64,000 nt of DNA. Source: Pleurodeles waltl. Its lineage: Eukaryota; Chordata; Amphibia; Caudata; Salamandridae. Below the pieces are notes generated by a model, which did not search any database, was not told the origin of the DNA, and was given only the letters and a program-made list of their open reading frames with translations. Shown here one piece after another: positions 10,813 to 22,627 of this stretch. The stretch is taken from assembly GCF_031143425.1 (NCBI RefSeq), contig NC_090445.1:820544817-820608816 (forward strand). The letters run 5' to 3'. Position 1 is the first letter of the stretch; the number at the start of each line of letters is the position of its first letter. A program made the translations under genes and the position numbers.

Positions 10813-11108
10813 ATACACCCACTCACTGACTTGTACACCCACTCACACACCCATACAGCAACTCACACACCCACTCACAGACCCACAAAACCACTACCAC
10901 ACCCAGTTACAGCCCCTTACAGCAACCCACACACCCAATTACATACCCGCTCACACACTCACTGAGATACCCACACAACCTCACACACCAACTCACAGAC
11001 CCACAGAGCCACTCACACACTGACTTATGCATTCACCGACCCACTTACAAATCCTAGCAACCACAAGTCACACACCCATAGAGCCACTCACCCACTCACA
11101 GACCCACA
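10813..11108. repeat. CA-rich minisatellite
   Basis: Irregular repeats of words such as CACCCACTCACA and CAGACCCACA fill this stretch. A shorter related patch lies at about 11220-11290. The short open frame that runs through it is a by-product of the repeat. Confidence 0.85.
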
Positions 11109-11383
11109 GGATGGGGTTGACTGCACGCAGGGGGTTGGCTCCTCTGTGGCACTAAGCGCGGCCATTATGTGAATCCCCAACGGCTCAGCAGATTCAGAGC
11201 CAATTAAAAAAAAAATACAACCACTCACAGAGCCACACACCCACGCTTACTGCCACACATACACTCGCTCACAGACCCACAAAACCACTACCTCTCCCTG
11301 TCACCCGACAGTTAGATTAACGTATGGTAATTAAATATTACTTTATGTTAAAAAATACCGTAGAAATTTGCTTAAAAAACAAA

Positions 11384-11862
11384 GGTTACAGGGACATTGT
11401 TGTTAAAAAAAAAATAGAATTAAGAAAATGTTGAAAATTCACACAAAAAACAAAGGTTACTGGGACGTTATAGTTAGGTTAAGATTTCATACTCGCACAA
11501 CCATAGAAATTCAGCTGTTCTAGGTATATCTCAAGAAACAAGAACTCGTGCCCTAAGGTAACTATAAGTTGCGTCCTCACAATGTACTGCTAATTATCCC
11601 ACATATTACATCAGTCCTGACATCTTCTATGACATCATTAATAACATTACTGCAACATTTGCAATAAAATTATTGCTGAGAAAACTGTGCATGGCAGGGC
11701 GGGGTGAGTTATAGTTTCTTGAGATAAGTATAACTATAACTGCTGAATTGTGTGTAAGATATGAACCTAAGTATAACGTCCCTGTAACCTTTGGTTTTTT
11801 AGTGAATGTCTTAGGTTTTTTAATTCTGTTTGCTAACTATAACATCCTTGTAATCTCATCCG
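11384..11862. repeat. Foldback / MITE-like element with long inverted termini
   Basis: The inner arms 11437-11480 and 11764-11807 are near reverse complements, sharing ACAAAGGTTAC, GGGACGTTATA and AGTGAAT-type words. The pairing continues outward with lower similarity to about 11384 and 11862, giving arms of roughly 95 bp. There is no coding capacity. Related pieces occur at 10047-10085, 54990-55308 and 57381-57713. The size and structure fit a non-autonomous DNA transposon; its family is not known to me. Confidence 0.65.
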
Positions 11863-12937
11863 CTGTATTTTCGGTTCCTGTGGCCACCTGATGTTCGAGA
11901 GAATAAAGGGCATGAATTTGCACACCTGTAGTGTTCATCATTGCACCATCCTCTATTGGAGAAATGCTCAGTCTCTCTACGTCTCTGAACTGCACAAAAA
12001 AAACCAAGCTAAGTGTATGAAACGGAAGGCATTGTTGAACATAACTGTCAATATGTTATTTATTGCTATAACTGCATTGTAAGGAGCCATGCAAGCTGGA
12101 CACATGATAGAACTGGATCACCATTATGCATTTTGCCACTGTGTATGTCGGTTGCTTTGGAAACAAATGATGAAGATGAGACTCCCCCACTTTGCTCTAG
12201 GAAACAGCAGAGGTTGTAGCACCTGGGGATAGTGTCTAATCTTGATTTTGTATTTTTATATTGTTTTTATTTTATTTATACATCTTGAACAGTGCCATAG
12301 GAAGTATGCCTCAAGACGCCTGCAAACAAAACAGTAACCCAAGACAGTTGTATACTGCAGAAATATACATCTTAACATATAACAGTATAATTGCTCAAAA
12401 AATTCAATAATAAAATTGAGACCCACACCAGAATATCACTACTGGATGAATATTTTCTAAGGATGCAGAGTTAAAATGTGATGTTTAAAACAGGCAGTTA
12501 AATGAAATAGGGTCTGATGTACAAAGACATTTTGCAGTCCCAAACCTGGCGATTTGTAAAATCACAGGGTTTGCTACCACAAAATAGCTTTTTGCTATCT
12601 GCTAAACTCCTGGTGTGTGATTAAATAAAGCCTTTCTGAATCGCTAAATGGGTTGAATGACTCATTCCGGATTCTAATTAGGAAGAGACTTAAAACTGGC
12701 TTTCCTTCTTTGTTGCTAATCACAGCGAGGTGTATCGGTGGATTGTGACCACATTTACAGTCACAAACCATTGAAAAATTAATGACTCTTCAGAGGAGAT
12801 GGTAAGTGACCACTTCCTTCTCCCGTTGCATAGTGTGTTCCGAAAGGGAAAACATATTTTTTTTTAAATAAGCACTGGATCCTTTAAAGAACACAGGCTG
12901 CTTTCGAAAAAGGGTTCCCATCTGTGAATGAAAACGC
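11863..12937. other. Unassigned non-coding sequence
   Basis: There are two short open frames around 11891-12219 without recognisable content. Nothing else is supported. Confidence 0.55.
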
Positions 12938-13639
12938 ATGCAGGGTGGCCTGCTGTTTCTTTTGGCAATCCTTCCTCTGTTTGTAACCAGTCACTGGAGG
13001 TCACAAATACCACTCTGGCTCTGCAAGCCCCCCAGAGACAGGGGAATCTCCCATCAATTGGTCAGCCCTCAAAGACAATCCAAGCTCATTGGTGTTACAG
13101 GTCGTCAACTCGGTTGTGGTCTCACCGATGCACAAGCTTTCGCCAATAGTTAGCACTCTCTCTCTTGGCAGATTGCCATCAAGAGTATGGCTCCCTTGAT
13201 CAGTTCCCTGCCCGCACAATGGACCTACAGCCCTTCTAGTGGGGCTTTTAATGGTAGCTCTCAAACAGAGTTTAGTGAGAGGGAGCTTAATGACCAATCG
13301 CTCCTGGATCTATCTTGCCCACAAACTGAATCCGTGGGAGTTGTCGACATTCATTGTAATTCTGTGACCAATTTTACAGTCACTACTAGTGGCCCTGTGT
13401 GGTCTCAACTTCTTCAAACTTTGCAATCTACTGTTTTGGCCTCGAATTATCACTCTGACGAGCTGGATGTGCAAGTCGACTTGTTGAACACGTTAATCAC
13501 TTATGTAGTGGGTATTGACCACAAATTAGAACATTTAAATCAGCTAATCATCAGAGCGCTAACAAGCTCCAACTTAGTTCAAGCAGCCTGTTGTTGCTCT
13601 CCGATCATAGAAAGCTTGTTATCTCTTCCAATTTGTTAA
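12938..13639 (+). pseudogene. LINE ORF1 remnant, N-terminal part
   Basis: One frame is open from 12938 to 13639 except for a single TAG at 13151-13153. The protein has Ser/Thr-rich sequence and then a Leu/Ile-rich, probably helical segment near its end (DVQVDLLNTLITYVV), which would suit the coiled coil of an ORF1 protein. The role is inferred from its position upstream of the endonuclease. Confidence 0.5.
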
Positions 13640-14441
13640 GCTGAGTCCTAGCCGAAATCAAGAGATTTTCATCTTGCTCAAAACATTGGATGATTCTTTT
13701 TTTCCCATCAAAGAGCTCATCAATCATTAATCCGAACGAGCTCGTTTCTGCTGGAGTCCTCGAGCAAGGCTCTTTGGTCAGTCCAGTTCATCAGATGATC
13801 TGTTCACCTGGAACTGAATCTACAGATCTATTGCCCCCTTCCCACTTTTATTCTGTGCCACAAGCTGATTTTTTTTAAACCATCTCCTCCAGGAGAAGAC
13901 CTTGATGTTCAGCACTTATTAAGTAGGAGGGGAAAAAAAGGCTTCGTAAACAACTGAAAAAAAAGCGGAGCCTACCCCCTCCTGGGTCTGCAAACAAAGG
14001 TCAACAATTGGCCCAACATGACATGCGGCAGTCGTAGGAGGTGACAAATCCGACCTCGCTAACTAATTGTTTATGGACAAACAGGGTGGTCTCCCCCGCC
14101 TAGTGAGCCTGTGCACAATCCACCAAACAGCGTCACCACCAAAGGAGATGGAACTTCTCCTATATCATTTTTGGCTCTGTCGAGAAAGGCAAAGCTAACA
14201 TTTTTGTTGCTCCTACTGTTACAAGCCTGGGGGAGATGGCGCTGTCGGCATTACAGTAACATCATCAAACCCTATGGTAAATAACGAGCTGTGATGTCAT
14301 GGGTCTGAGAGCCCCCACCTTTCCTGGGATGCCCTCTGAGGGTCAAGGAAGCTAGCCCCTTTCATTGTTACCACGTCATCAAGAATCTTCTACCGACTTC
14401 TTGGTGACGGGGCTTGAGATTCCTATGGGCCCGCTAGCGCG

Positions 14442-14747
14442 GTGGACCAGTTTCACCCAAGGCCACTATTGTGTTTCCCAATGGCCTCATCTGAGTATAG
14501 CACTGCCAAACTACTTTTTATACCGAAATATCACTCAAGGGGTGCCTATGACATCCTGAACAGAGGGAACATTTTAACACTTTTTAAAGACCTCTCAATG
14601 CTGAGTGGCATTGGATTTGGTTATATCGTCTCCATGGAATTTCTTCCCCAAATGGGTTCACAGACAGGGGAAACTACCTTGGTATCACTGACTTCAGTTA
14701 CTGTAGCGCAGTCTATCCTCGCTAGAAAAGATATATTTAATTTCTAG
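14442..14747 (+). pseudogene. LINE ORF1 remnant, C-terminal RNA-binding-like part
   Basis: The 101-residue open stretch contains YDILNRGNILTLFKD, VSMEFLPQM and VAQSILARKD, an arrangement like the end of LINE ORF1 proteins. It lies about 250 bp upstream of the endonuclease. Sequence between 13640 and 14441 in other frames looks like degenerate linker. Confidence 0.45.
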
Positions 14748-14996
14748 GGCATTATGATAGCTCTCAATAAGAATCCTGGTTGTCCTGTGTTATTATCTGA
14801 ACCTTTCAGTCCAAAAGCTATCCCTGTGTTGAAGCCATTCTCAATCCTAAAAGGTGCTCAGGGTAGCACCCCTATCCTTAATGGCACAGGAAGGACTGGT
14901 GTCGGCAACCAGCTGGGGGCTAAATGGGACTGGCTGCCTTCTGCTCTTCTGCATGGGCGACCTGAATAACCCCTGCGGGCAGTGTCCTCCGTGTCA

Positions 14997-15481
14997 AAGT
15001 CTGAACATTTGTCTTTATGTTCTTGGAATATCAGTGGGGTTGCTCAAAAGTTTGAATCGGCCTACCTAGTGTCTATTTTAATCTGTTATGAAACAATTAC
15101 CTTGCAGGAAACGGGCTGAAGTCAGTTGCCCGCTGCCATGGTTTCTGGAAGTCTGGAAATCCGCCCATAGAGAGAGTAAAAGCAGCCATGCTAGGAGGGG
15201 GGCTATCCATCTTTGTTGCTGTCAAATTAAAAGGTTGGATTACGGCACTGGTTTAGGAAGAAAATTGGGTCCAGGGGATTATGATTAGTAATTGGAGTTT
15301 GCAGCAAACCCTCATTGTGATAAATGTTTCTATTGCTCCAAGTACAAAGGAAAAAAGAGGGAAGCTGTTCCGTCTAATGCAGATCTTGGGTGACTTAGCT
15401 GGGGAACATCCCTATGCTAATTATTTGGTAACTCGGGATTTTAACACAAATTTGTTCCAGGATAGCTCTGAAACCCTCTGA
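14997..15481 (+). pseudogene. LINE endonuclease domain remnant
   Basis: Readable motifs in order are LCSWNISGV, TITLQET and, in another frame, VINVSIAPSTKEKRGKL followed by TRDFNTNL, the position of the GDFN motif of the exonuclease-endonuclease-phosphatase fold. Gly is replaced by Arg in that motif. Several stops separate the parts. This enzyme nicks target DNA for target-primed reverse transcription. Confidence 0.65.
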
Positions 15482-16429
15482 AGGCCCTGATCTTTGTAAT
15501 TACCAGTTAGTCTCTAAACAGCTGAGACCCAGGGATTTTCCTCACAGCTCCCTGCTCCCTGGAAGAGTATGTGGTCATGCACTTAAATAGTATGGCCTTC
15601 AAAGTTCTGAATAGACTTCTGCAACAAGACAGCCCCTAAATGTTGGATGATATCTGATGGGCGAAATTACTCCTACTTGGATTATACTATTTGTAATATG
15701 GAATTGTTCTCCTTTATTGAAATGTTTTTGATTTCTACCCGGTATGAGAGTGATCATGCCCCCAGACTGTAACTATAAAATATAGTTTTCATCATCATGC
15801 TAAGGCCTGGGCCGTGGGAGGCAGTGTATGCTTCGAATCCTTAAAACGTATAAAATGGCATCCTTCTTCTAGTGTTGCAGCAACGGCTGAGTCCGTTAGC
15901 TTTTTTTATTCTGATGCGGCAGGCTGTGTTTCCCCAATTAAGTTATGAGACAAATTTATCTCCTTCTTATGCTCAAGGTTCCATCAACCTGTGCAAAATT
16001 CTATTTCACTTTCGCACTTCATCACTTCAAGGGAAACCCAGAACTTAAAGAAAGCTCACAATAAAGCTGCTAGGGCAATCAGGAAGAGTCCTGACTCTAG
16101 GGCACTACTAAACAAGTTTAAGGAACTACAGAAAGCCTGTAGGAAGGCTGTTTGTTAAGAAAATCAGAGATGTTACAACTTGTTTTGAGTAAAACTTATA
16201 AGTGCCAGCAAGGACTCGAACTCAAGACTATTTTGGCTTTTTATCAATAATCTTACAAAGATCCAGCGGGGGCTTCGCACTGTTAATATTTCAGAAGGTA
16301 ATTGGACTGCCTTTTTGGTCAGACACTTCTCTTCTCTGTAAGTGTATCCGATGGAAATTAGATGGGTGTGGGGGTGCATCCCTCTACAGCAGCTCTGGTC
16401 AATCCTCAGCCCGTAGTGTCCTTGCCCCA

Positions 16430-17440
16430 CCCCCACTCTGAAGTTATGATTTATTTTCCCCAACCTGTCTCTGTCACATTATTTCTAAGGCAAAACGGGA
16501 CGGAGCTCTGGGTCCCAATGGTCTTCCGCAAATGCTTAAACAGGATATTCCCTTTTGGGCAGACCACTTTGCGTATCTTTTTGATTACTGTGCCTTGTGC
16601 TAAAAAGTTCCTTAGTCCTGGCATGGTGCCATAATTCACCCAGTACATAAAGGTGGCTCAAGCTCTGCTCCAGCCAACCTTAGGCTGATAGCTTTGCTTG
16701 ACAATGAGGCTAAGTTGTATGCCAGTCATCTGCTAGAAGAACTTCGATCTCGGGCAGAGTCGAAATGCCTAATTCCTATTTCCCAAACTGGGTTTTCTGC
16801 TGTATCGGGTACATCAACAAACGTATTAGCCCTATCTATTTTGATGGACAAGGCAAACCTCTCAGGATCTGTGCTGCATTGCTGTTTTGTTTACTTTAAG
16901 GTAGCTTTTGATTCAGATTCCTAGGATTTCCCTGTGGGTCAAACTACAGAACTGCGGAATTCCATCTGTGCTCCTGGGAGCCATTATAGAATTATACACA
17001 GACAGACATCTGGGTCCGCATTAAACTAGGATATGGCCATTCCCTTTCCAGGAAAATACCCACCTTTCATGGTGTGAAGCAGGGTTGCATGCTTGCCCCT
17101 TTGCTTTTTAATCTGTTAATTGCAGCCCTGTCACCTGCTTGTGATGCTGTTAACTCTCACCCCTCGCCCCCCTAAGATTGGTGGACTTCGGTTTAGCCAT
17201 TTGTTCTGTGCTGATGATTTGGCAATGTTAAGCCTTACCAGGGTTGGCCTTCAACGGGTGCTCAACTAATTTGCATTTTATACAGCTGTGAACCATTTGG
17301 AAGTACACCTGCTTAAAACAAAAGTGGTCTCCTTTGGCAGGAAAATACATCTGGAAATCAGCTGGTACTATAAGAGCAGTAAACTTGTGTCAGATCAGTC
17401 TTATAAATATTTAGGGGTGCACCTTGACACCAGTTAGGCA
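16430..17440 (+). pseudogene. LINE reverse transcriptase remnant
   Basis: Translated fragments in several frames follow the LINE RT order: a GPNGLPQ block near 16515, LRLIALLDNEAKLYASHLLEE from about 16681, ISQTGFSAVSGTSTN, CFVYFKVAFDS (motif A region), a V-rich block with GCMLAPLLFNLL near 17090, CADDLAMLS (motif C) near 17206, and YKYLGVHLDTS near 17405. The frame changes several times. The motif C Asp-Asp is kept, but the gene cannot be translated. Confidence 0.72.
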
Positions 17441-17521
17441 CAGAAAGGAGATTGAAGTTAAAGCTGTGGTTCTGCAGGCGGCCTTCTCTAAATTATTGAA
17501 AACCCTAACCTGCTCCCACTA

Positions 17522-18375
17522 ATGGAAATCATGAGAGCAAAGATTACTTCCTCACTGTCTTATGGTCAGGAAGTTACGTTGGGCAGAGGTTCATGTTTGT
17601 TAAACAGGTTGGTTATCAAGATTTATAAGAGGGTCTTTCATCTACTGCAATCTGCATTCCCTGTGCAGGTGCAGTTGGAATTTGGGCTTTTAGATCAGCG
17701 GGCACTAGGTGCAGATGCTTTCTTGAAACTTTGTCACAAGTTACACCAGGCTAAGGCAGGTAGCTTGGGGTCAGTTCTATGGCTTGAAATTAGTGTGACT
17801 GAAGCGAAAGGGTCCCACCATTGTTTTTTGGCTGATTGTAAACAGCTACTGAGAGCTGAGAATCTCTGGGCCAACAATCCTTCTCAACCCCTTTATAAAC
17901 TGGGCATTAAAAAGAGTATTCAGCTCTGGTTCTACCATTCTGATTGAGCTCTCCTTGCCAAACGTAAGCATGCCTGGGCGGTTATTAATTCATTTCAGCC
18001 AGGTACCCAGCTGGCTACCTTTCCTGCTCTTATTGCATTAATTTGAAAGATAAATTCATGGCTTTAAGGATGGCCGATTGGGCCTTTTTGAAGCATTTAC
18101 CCACATGGCGGTCAATCCCAGGGGAGGGTGTCTTGTGTAGGGGCTGTGGCAGCTGCGAAGAATCCTTTGAACATGTGGTCTGTCTGTGTCCATCCCTGCT
18201 CAAGGAGCGCAGATCCCTGCTGCGGAATAAGTGGAACGAATTGGGGGTCCACTCCTGCTGGCAGGCTGTTATTAGGTCTTTGGATCCTGTGAACACAATG
18301 CTGAACATTCTGTTGATTAAATTCATTAAGGCTGCTCAGGCCAAGTTCATCAGGGGCACTGCAAGCAGTGATTAA
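17522..18375 (+). pseudogene. LINE C-terminal region with Cys/His motif
   Basis: Two consecutive open stretches (17522-17947 and 18043-18375) cover the region after the RT. The second contains CRGCGSCEESFEHVVCLCP, the Cys-x2-Cys ... His-x4-Cys zinc motif found at the C-terminus of many LINE polymerases, and ends at a stop at 18373-18375. The 3' UTR follows and is then interrupted at 18791. Confidence 0.65.
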
Positions 18376-18778
18376 TAGTGTACGGAAACCATCTTCCGCT
18401 CTTGCTCCTTCGGGTTCTGAATTAACTTTGTACAGCCATTGAGTTTTAACCTTACACTATGGCTTTTTATATTTGTTGGCCGTCAACCTATGGTCGAACA
18501 ACCAATGCACGTAAGCACTTTAAGGGCCCTGACAATCGTTGGTTTTATGTTCATTATTTATTAGGTGGGTGTATGGCCTGCTGGGAGGCCTGGAAATAAT
18601 CTTAATTACAATGATGTGCAATGTCATACTTTCTCAGTTGGATCCCCTGATATTATGGGAATGTCCTTACATTGATGATAGTATATACAAACTAATTATT
18701 TTTTCACATATTTATTGTCTGATTTTAACAATGCGTTTTACCAGCAGCCTGGGGTTTTCAGTTTGTGCACTGTATCAT

Positions 18779-18791
18779 TTGATTGCTCTTG
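18779..18791 (+). repeat. Target-site duplication, left (TTGATTGCTCTTG)
   Basis: This 13-bp word is repeated at 20946-20958 on the other side of the inserted LINE. Because the insertion's tail is TGAT repeats, the left edge of the right copy is ambiguous by a few bases. Confidence 0.85.
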
Positions 18792-20945
18792 TTGGGGTCC
18801 GGGGCCGCCCCCCCCCCGGAACCCCAGACCCCAACACAGCCGCCACCAACCTGCATCACTGGATAGAAGACTGCGCCAACACCCTCGCACGGCTCAAAAA
18901 ACACCCAAACACCCCCCACAGAATCAAGGCCAGCTGGTTCACCCCAGATCTACAGGAAACCAAACAGCTATGTCGCCGAATGGAATAAACCTGGCACCGT
19001 GACCCTACCAACTCCGACCACATTGCCTTCAAAGAGGCCCTACGCAAGCATCACCAACTGATCCGCTCCACCAAAAGGACCCACTTCAAAAAACGCATTG
19101 ACTCCAACGCTCACAACAGCAAAGAGCTCTTCGGCATCATCAAAGAGCTCTCCACCCCCAGGGCCTGCTCCAACGAACCCCCGCCATCACAGGAGCTTTG
19201 CAACTCACTCGCAACCCGCTTCCATCCAAAGATAGAAGAAATCCACAACAGCTTCAACCCCCAGACCCACCAGCTAACTACAAACACCTACGAACCCAAC
19301 GCTCCAAGCAACACCCACTTCCTCCACACCTGGACCCCTGTCAACATAGAAGACACCGCCAACGCCATGGCCTCCATCCACTCCAGATCACCATCGGACC
19401 CCTGCCCACACCATATCTTCAACAAAGCTAACCTCATCATCGCTCCCCATCTCTGCAACACCATCAACAGCTCCTTCGAGTCAGCCACCTTCCCAGAGAG
19501 ATGGAAGCACGCAGAAATCAACGCCCTGCCAAAGAAACCAAAGGCAGACCCGAACGACCCCAAGAACTACCGACCAATCTCCCTCCTCTCCTTCCCAGCC
19601 AAGGTCTTCGAAAAAATTGTGAACAATCAATTATCCTGGTTCTTGGAAGACAGCAAGGCACTTGACACCTCCCAATCCGGATTCCGCAAAAACCACAGCA
19701 CCAAGGCCGCACTCATTGCTGCCATAGATGACATCAGGACCATGCTCGACAAAGGAGAAACAGCAGCACTCATCCTCCTGGACCTCTCCGCAACATTCAA
19801 CACAGTATGTCATCACACTCTCCGCACACGCCTCCACAACGCTGGAATCCGCAACAAAGCACTGGACTGGATCTCGTCATTTCTCACAGGCAGAACCCAG
19901 AGAGCCCGCCTCCCGCCGTTCCTGTCAGAAGCCTCCAGAATCACCTGTGGCGTCCCCCAAGGATCTTCGCTCAGCCCCACACTCTTCAATGTTTACATGG
20001 CCCCCCCTCGCCAACATCCCACGAACATACCACATCAACATAGTCTCCTACGTGGACGACACTCAGCTCATCATCTCCCTCACGAAAGACCCTACAACTG
20101 CAAAGGACAACCTCCACAACAAACTTCACGCCATCGCCAGCTGGATGGAATCAAGCCACCTCAAGTTAAACACAGACAAGACAGAAATACTCCTCTTTGG
20201 CACCAACCCCTCAGCTTGGCACGACTCCTGGTGGCCCACCTCCCTAAGATCCGCACCCTCATCCACCAACCACGCATGCAACCTGGGCTTCATATTGGAT
20301 TCCACACTCAGCATGACTCAGCAGGTCAACGCCATCTCCTCTTCCTGCTACAACACCCTCCGCTTGCTCTGCAAAATCTTCAAGTGGATTCTTGTCGAAA
20401 CCAGGAAAACCGTCACCCACGCCTTGGTCAGCAGCCGATTGGACTACGGAAACGCCCTATATGCAGGAATAACAAACAAACTCCAAACAAAGCTGCAAAG
20501 AATTCAGAACGCGTCCTCCCGCCTCATTCTAGACGTCCCACATCGCAACCACATCTCACCCCACCTCAGAGACCTACACTGGCTGCCAGTATCAAAGAGG
20601 ATCACCTTCAAAATGCTCGTCCACGCACACAAGGCCCTACACAACACAGGTCCTGCCTACCTCAACGACAAACTCACCTTTCACACCCCCACCCGCTATC
20701 TTCGCTCTGCCAACCTCGCCCATGTCCCCCGCATCCGTCGCACCACCGCTGGGGGAAGAGCCTTCTCTCACCTAGCCGCCAAGACCTGGAACTCCCTACC
20801 GCTCCACCTCCGCCTGACCCAAGACCTCCTATCTTACAGGAAACGCCTCAAGACTTGGCTTTTCAACCAGTAGCTCTTCCAGCCCCCCAGCGCCTTAAGA
20901 CCCTATCAGGTGAGTAGTGTGATCTGTAAATCCCTGATTGATTGA
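18792..20945 (+). mobile_element. CR1/L2-like LINE insertion, 5'-truncated
   Basis: It begins abruptly at TTGGGGTCCGG, inside the pol gene and without an endonuclease, and ends with a short TGAT tandem tail, as in CR1/L2-group LINEs. It is flanked by 13-bp target-site duplications and sits in the 3' UTR of the older LINE. Base composition is clearly richer in C than its surroundings. The tail has one more TGAT unit in duplication copy 2. Confidence 0.85.
18825..20872 (+). pseudogene. CR1/L2-like LINE reverse transcriptase (partial)
   Basis: From about 18825 the frame reads through a stop (TAA 18986-18988) into a long RT: KNYRPISLLSFPAKVFEKI, QSGFRKNHSTKAAL, LILLDLSATFNTV (motif A Asp kept), CGVPQGSSLSPTLFNVYM (motif B), then a +1 frame change in the C run near 20000, and SYVDDTQLIIS (motif C), LNTDKTE and LGFILDSTLSM, with a C-terminal block LDYGNALYAGI ... 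HWLPVSKRITFKM, ending at TAG 20871-20873. The gene is therefore almost complete from mid-RT to its end, with two visible lesions. Continuing the first frame beyond the shift gives a meaningless Pro/His-rich tail to 20917. Confidence 0.85.
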
Positions 20946-20958
20946 TTGATTGCTCTTG
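20946..20958 (+). repeat. Target-site duplication, right (TTGATTGCTCTTG)
   Basis: Second copy of the 13-bp word at 18779-18791. The older LINE's 3' UTR resumes after it and reaches AATAAA at 20992-20997. Confidence 0.85.
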
Positions 20959-20997
20959 GTTTTAAATTGTAATTGATTTTAATATCTGTACAATAAA

Positions 20998-22627
20998 TAT
21001 GCAATTTAAGGTGGGAGCTTACTCCTGACATATTAGCACCGGTCCTCCTCAGTGCATTATGGATTATGTAGTGCATTCTAGTATTAGTACTCACTGGTAC
21101 AGTTGAATGTCATCAAATATTAGCATAGCTTGTGCTGGAGATGAAGTCCAGAGTAGGCCGCAATGACAATACGCAACCCTAGCACTCGGCAGCTCAAGTG
21201 GTGCTCTCCTAAGGAAAATGTTGGGCCTCTGAAGGTATTGCTGTTGGTTCTGGGTGCTCAATCTAGAACCTTTATCATGTTAAAAGAGGCATTTCTGTGC
21301 CCCATTAGGTTGTAGTAAGTCTATTTTTGTTATTTTCACTTCTCTCCCTTGTTATTAGCACCTAAGATTTCTTATATGAGGATTCTATAGTGCATCTCTG
21401 AACTTGTTCCATTGTGATGTGTGTTATATTGTTATTCTGATGTTTTTTGCAGCATACGGTTTAATCGGTTTCCTGAAGAACATTTTCACGATGTATGGAT
21501 GTATCAGGAGGTGTGCCTCTTTCGTGTAAATGTAAGTATTTTGTCATATTTTGTTCAGCAGTTGTTGCGGAAGCTCTCCTTGCCAGTTTTTCAGATAGCT
21601 GTAACTGGATTTCGGCTGAAGGTGGAGCCATTCTTGAATGATATTTTATTGGTTTGCCACAACAGGAGTGTCATTCATTAAGTCATGTTTCAGAATTTCC
21701 TCTTTTACAGATTACTCCAACTAATGTTTATAACTGTTAACACCCAGGGCTTGCTTGTGTTTTCATGCGCTTTTGTCCCATGCACAAACCTTTTGCTTAC
21801 ATATGCAAAAGGAGGCAATTCATAGAGTTGGTGCAGTTGTTTGGTATCAGAATCGTGGACACACTGCTAGGAACCAAAAAATAAGAGATGCTTTGGGCAT
21901 CAACAAAAAAACGAAGACAATTAGTCAACCAAAGACACACTTGGTCCACTAAGGAAATATTCAAGGACACCAGTTGAACAGAAAACTATTGGCAATGAGC
22001 AGTGGGTACTCCAATGCCATTGTTAAAAGACACACGAAGGCACTACAATGACTAGCTCAATGGCTGGCAGGCACAAACCTGGCAGAGATAGTTGAGCTGG
22101 GAGTATCTAAGCAGAAGGGAGCACTGATGGCAAAGTTGGTGGGGTAAAGCTGAAACTTACATGGTCACCCAAACGCCACACTATTGTATTTTGCTTCTAG
22201 AAAGTGCTAACTAATAAAAGACAAAAGTACCATTAACTGGACTACCCCTGTCAAGAGTGGGTTTCCTCACAGCAAGATGACTGCGAGAGTGCCGGGCAAT
22301 TCGTATAGAGACCATGGTACATGGGTGACTGGTACTCTATTGGGGCTCTTCGAAGCCTAAGTGCAGTGGTCGACGAAGATAGTCTTCCAGGGGCTCAATT
22401 TCTGATGTATGGTACAATAGTGCAATCCTTCCAACACTCATAGTGCAGCGTTTCACTATACCTGCAGCCCCACAAGCTCTTACTTGCTGAAGTTCGGTAA
22501 TGGGTGTAAGTTGGTCTCCTGGCTCTACAAAACAACTCTTGAGATGGTATCTGATAGTCAACCAATTTTACAGATTAGGTGAGAAGAAGCAATTAGTAGG
22601 CATTTTGAGGGCTAGAGTGGGAATAAG
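20998..22627. other. Unassigned non-coding sequence
   Basis: I see no coding region or recognisable element; the only open frames are short and featureless. Confidence 0.55.

Larger units (their letters stand above)
12938..20997 (+). mobile_element. Old non-LTR retrotransposon (LINE), interrupted by a younger LINE
   Basis: In order on one strand are an ORF1-like region, an apurinic-type endonuclease, an RT and a C-terminal Cys/His motif. It ends with AATAAA at 20992-20997. The 3' UTR is split by the CR1/L2-like insertion at 18792-20945. Many stops and frameshifts show it is old. I do not assign a clade. The 5' end is not defined; 12938 is only where recognisable coding begins. Confidence 0.72.

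Noticed and set aside
13780..13800. CTGATGA hammerhead core words on the minus strand (also near 1495 and 18345)
   Set aside because: No GAAA segment or stems at the right distance.
20000..20917. Pro/His-rich C-terminal half of the 516-codon frame in the CR1/L2-like LINE
   Set aside because: After the frame change near 20000 this frame is out of register with the RT; the real continuation (with YVDD) is in the next frame.
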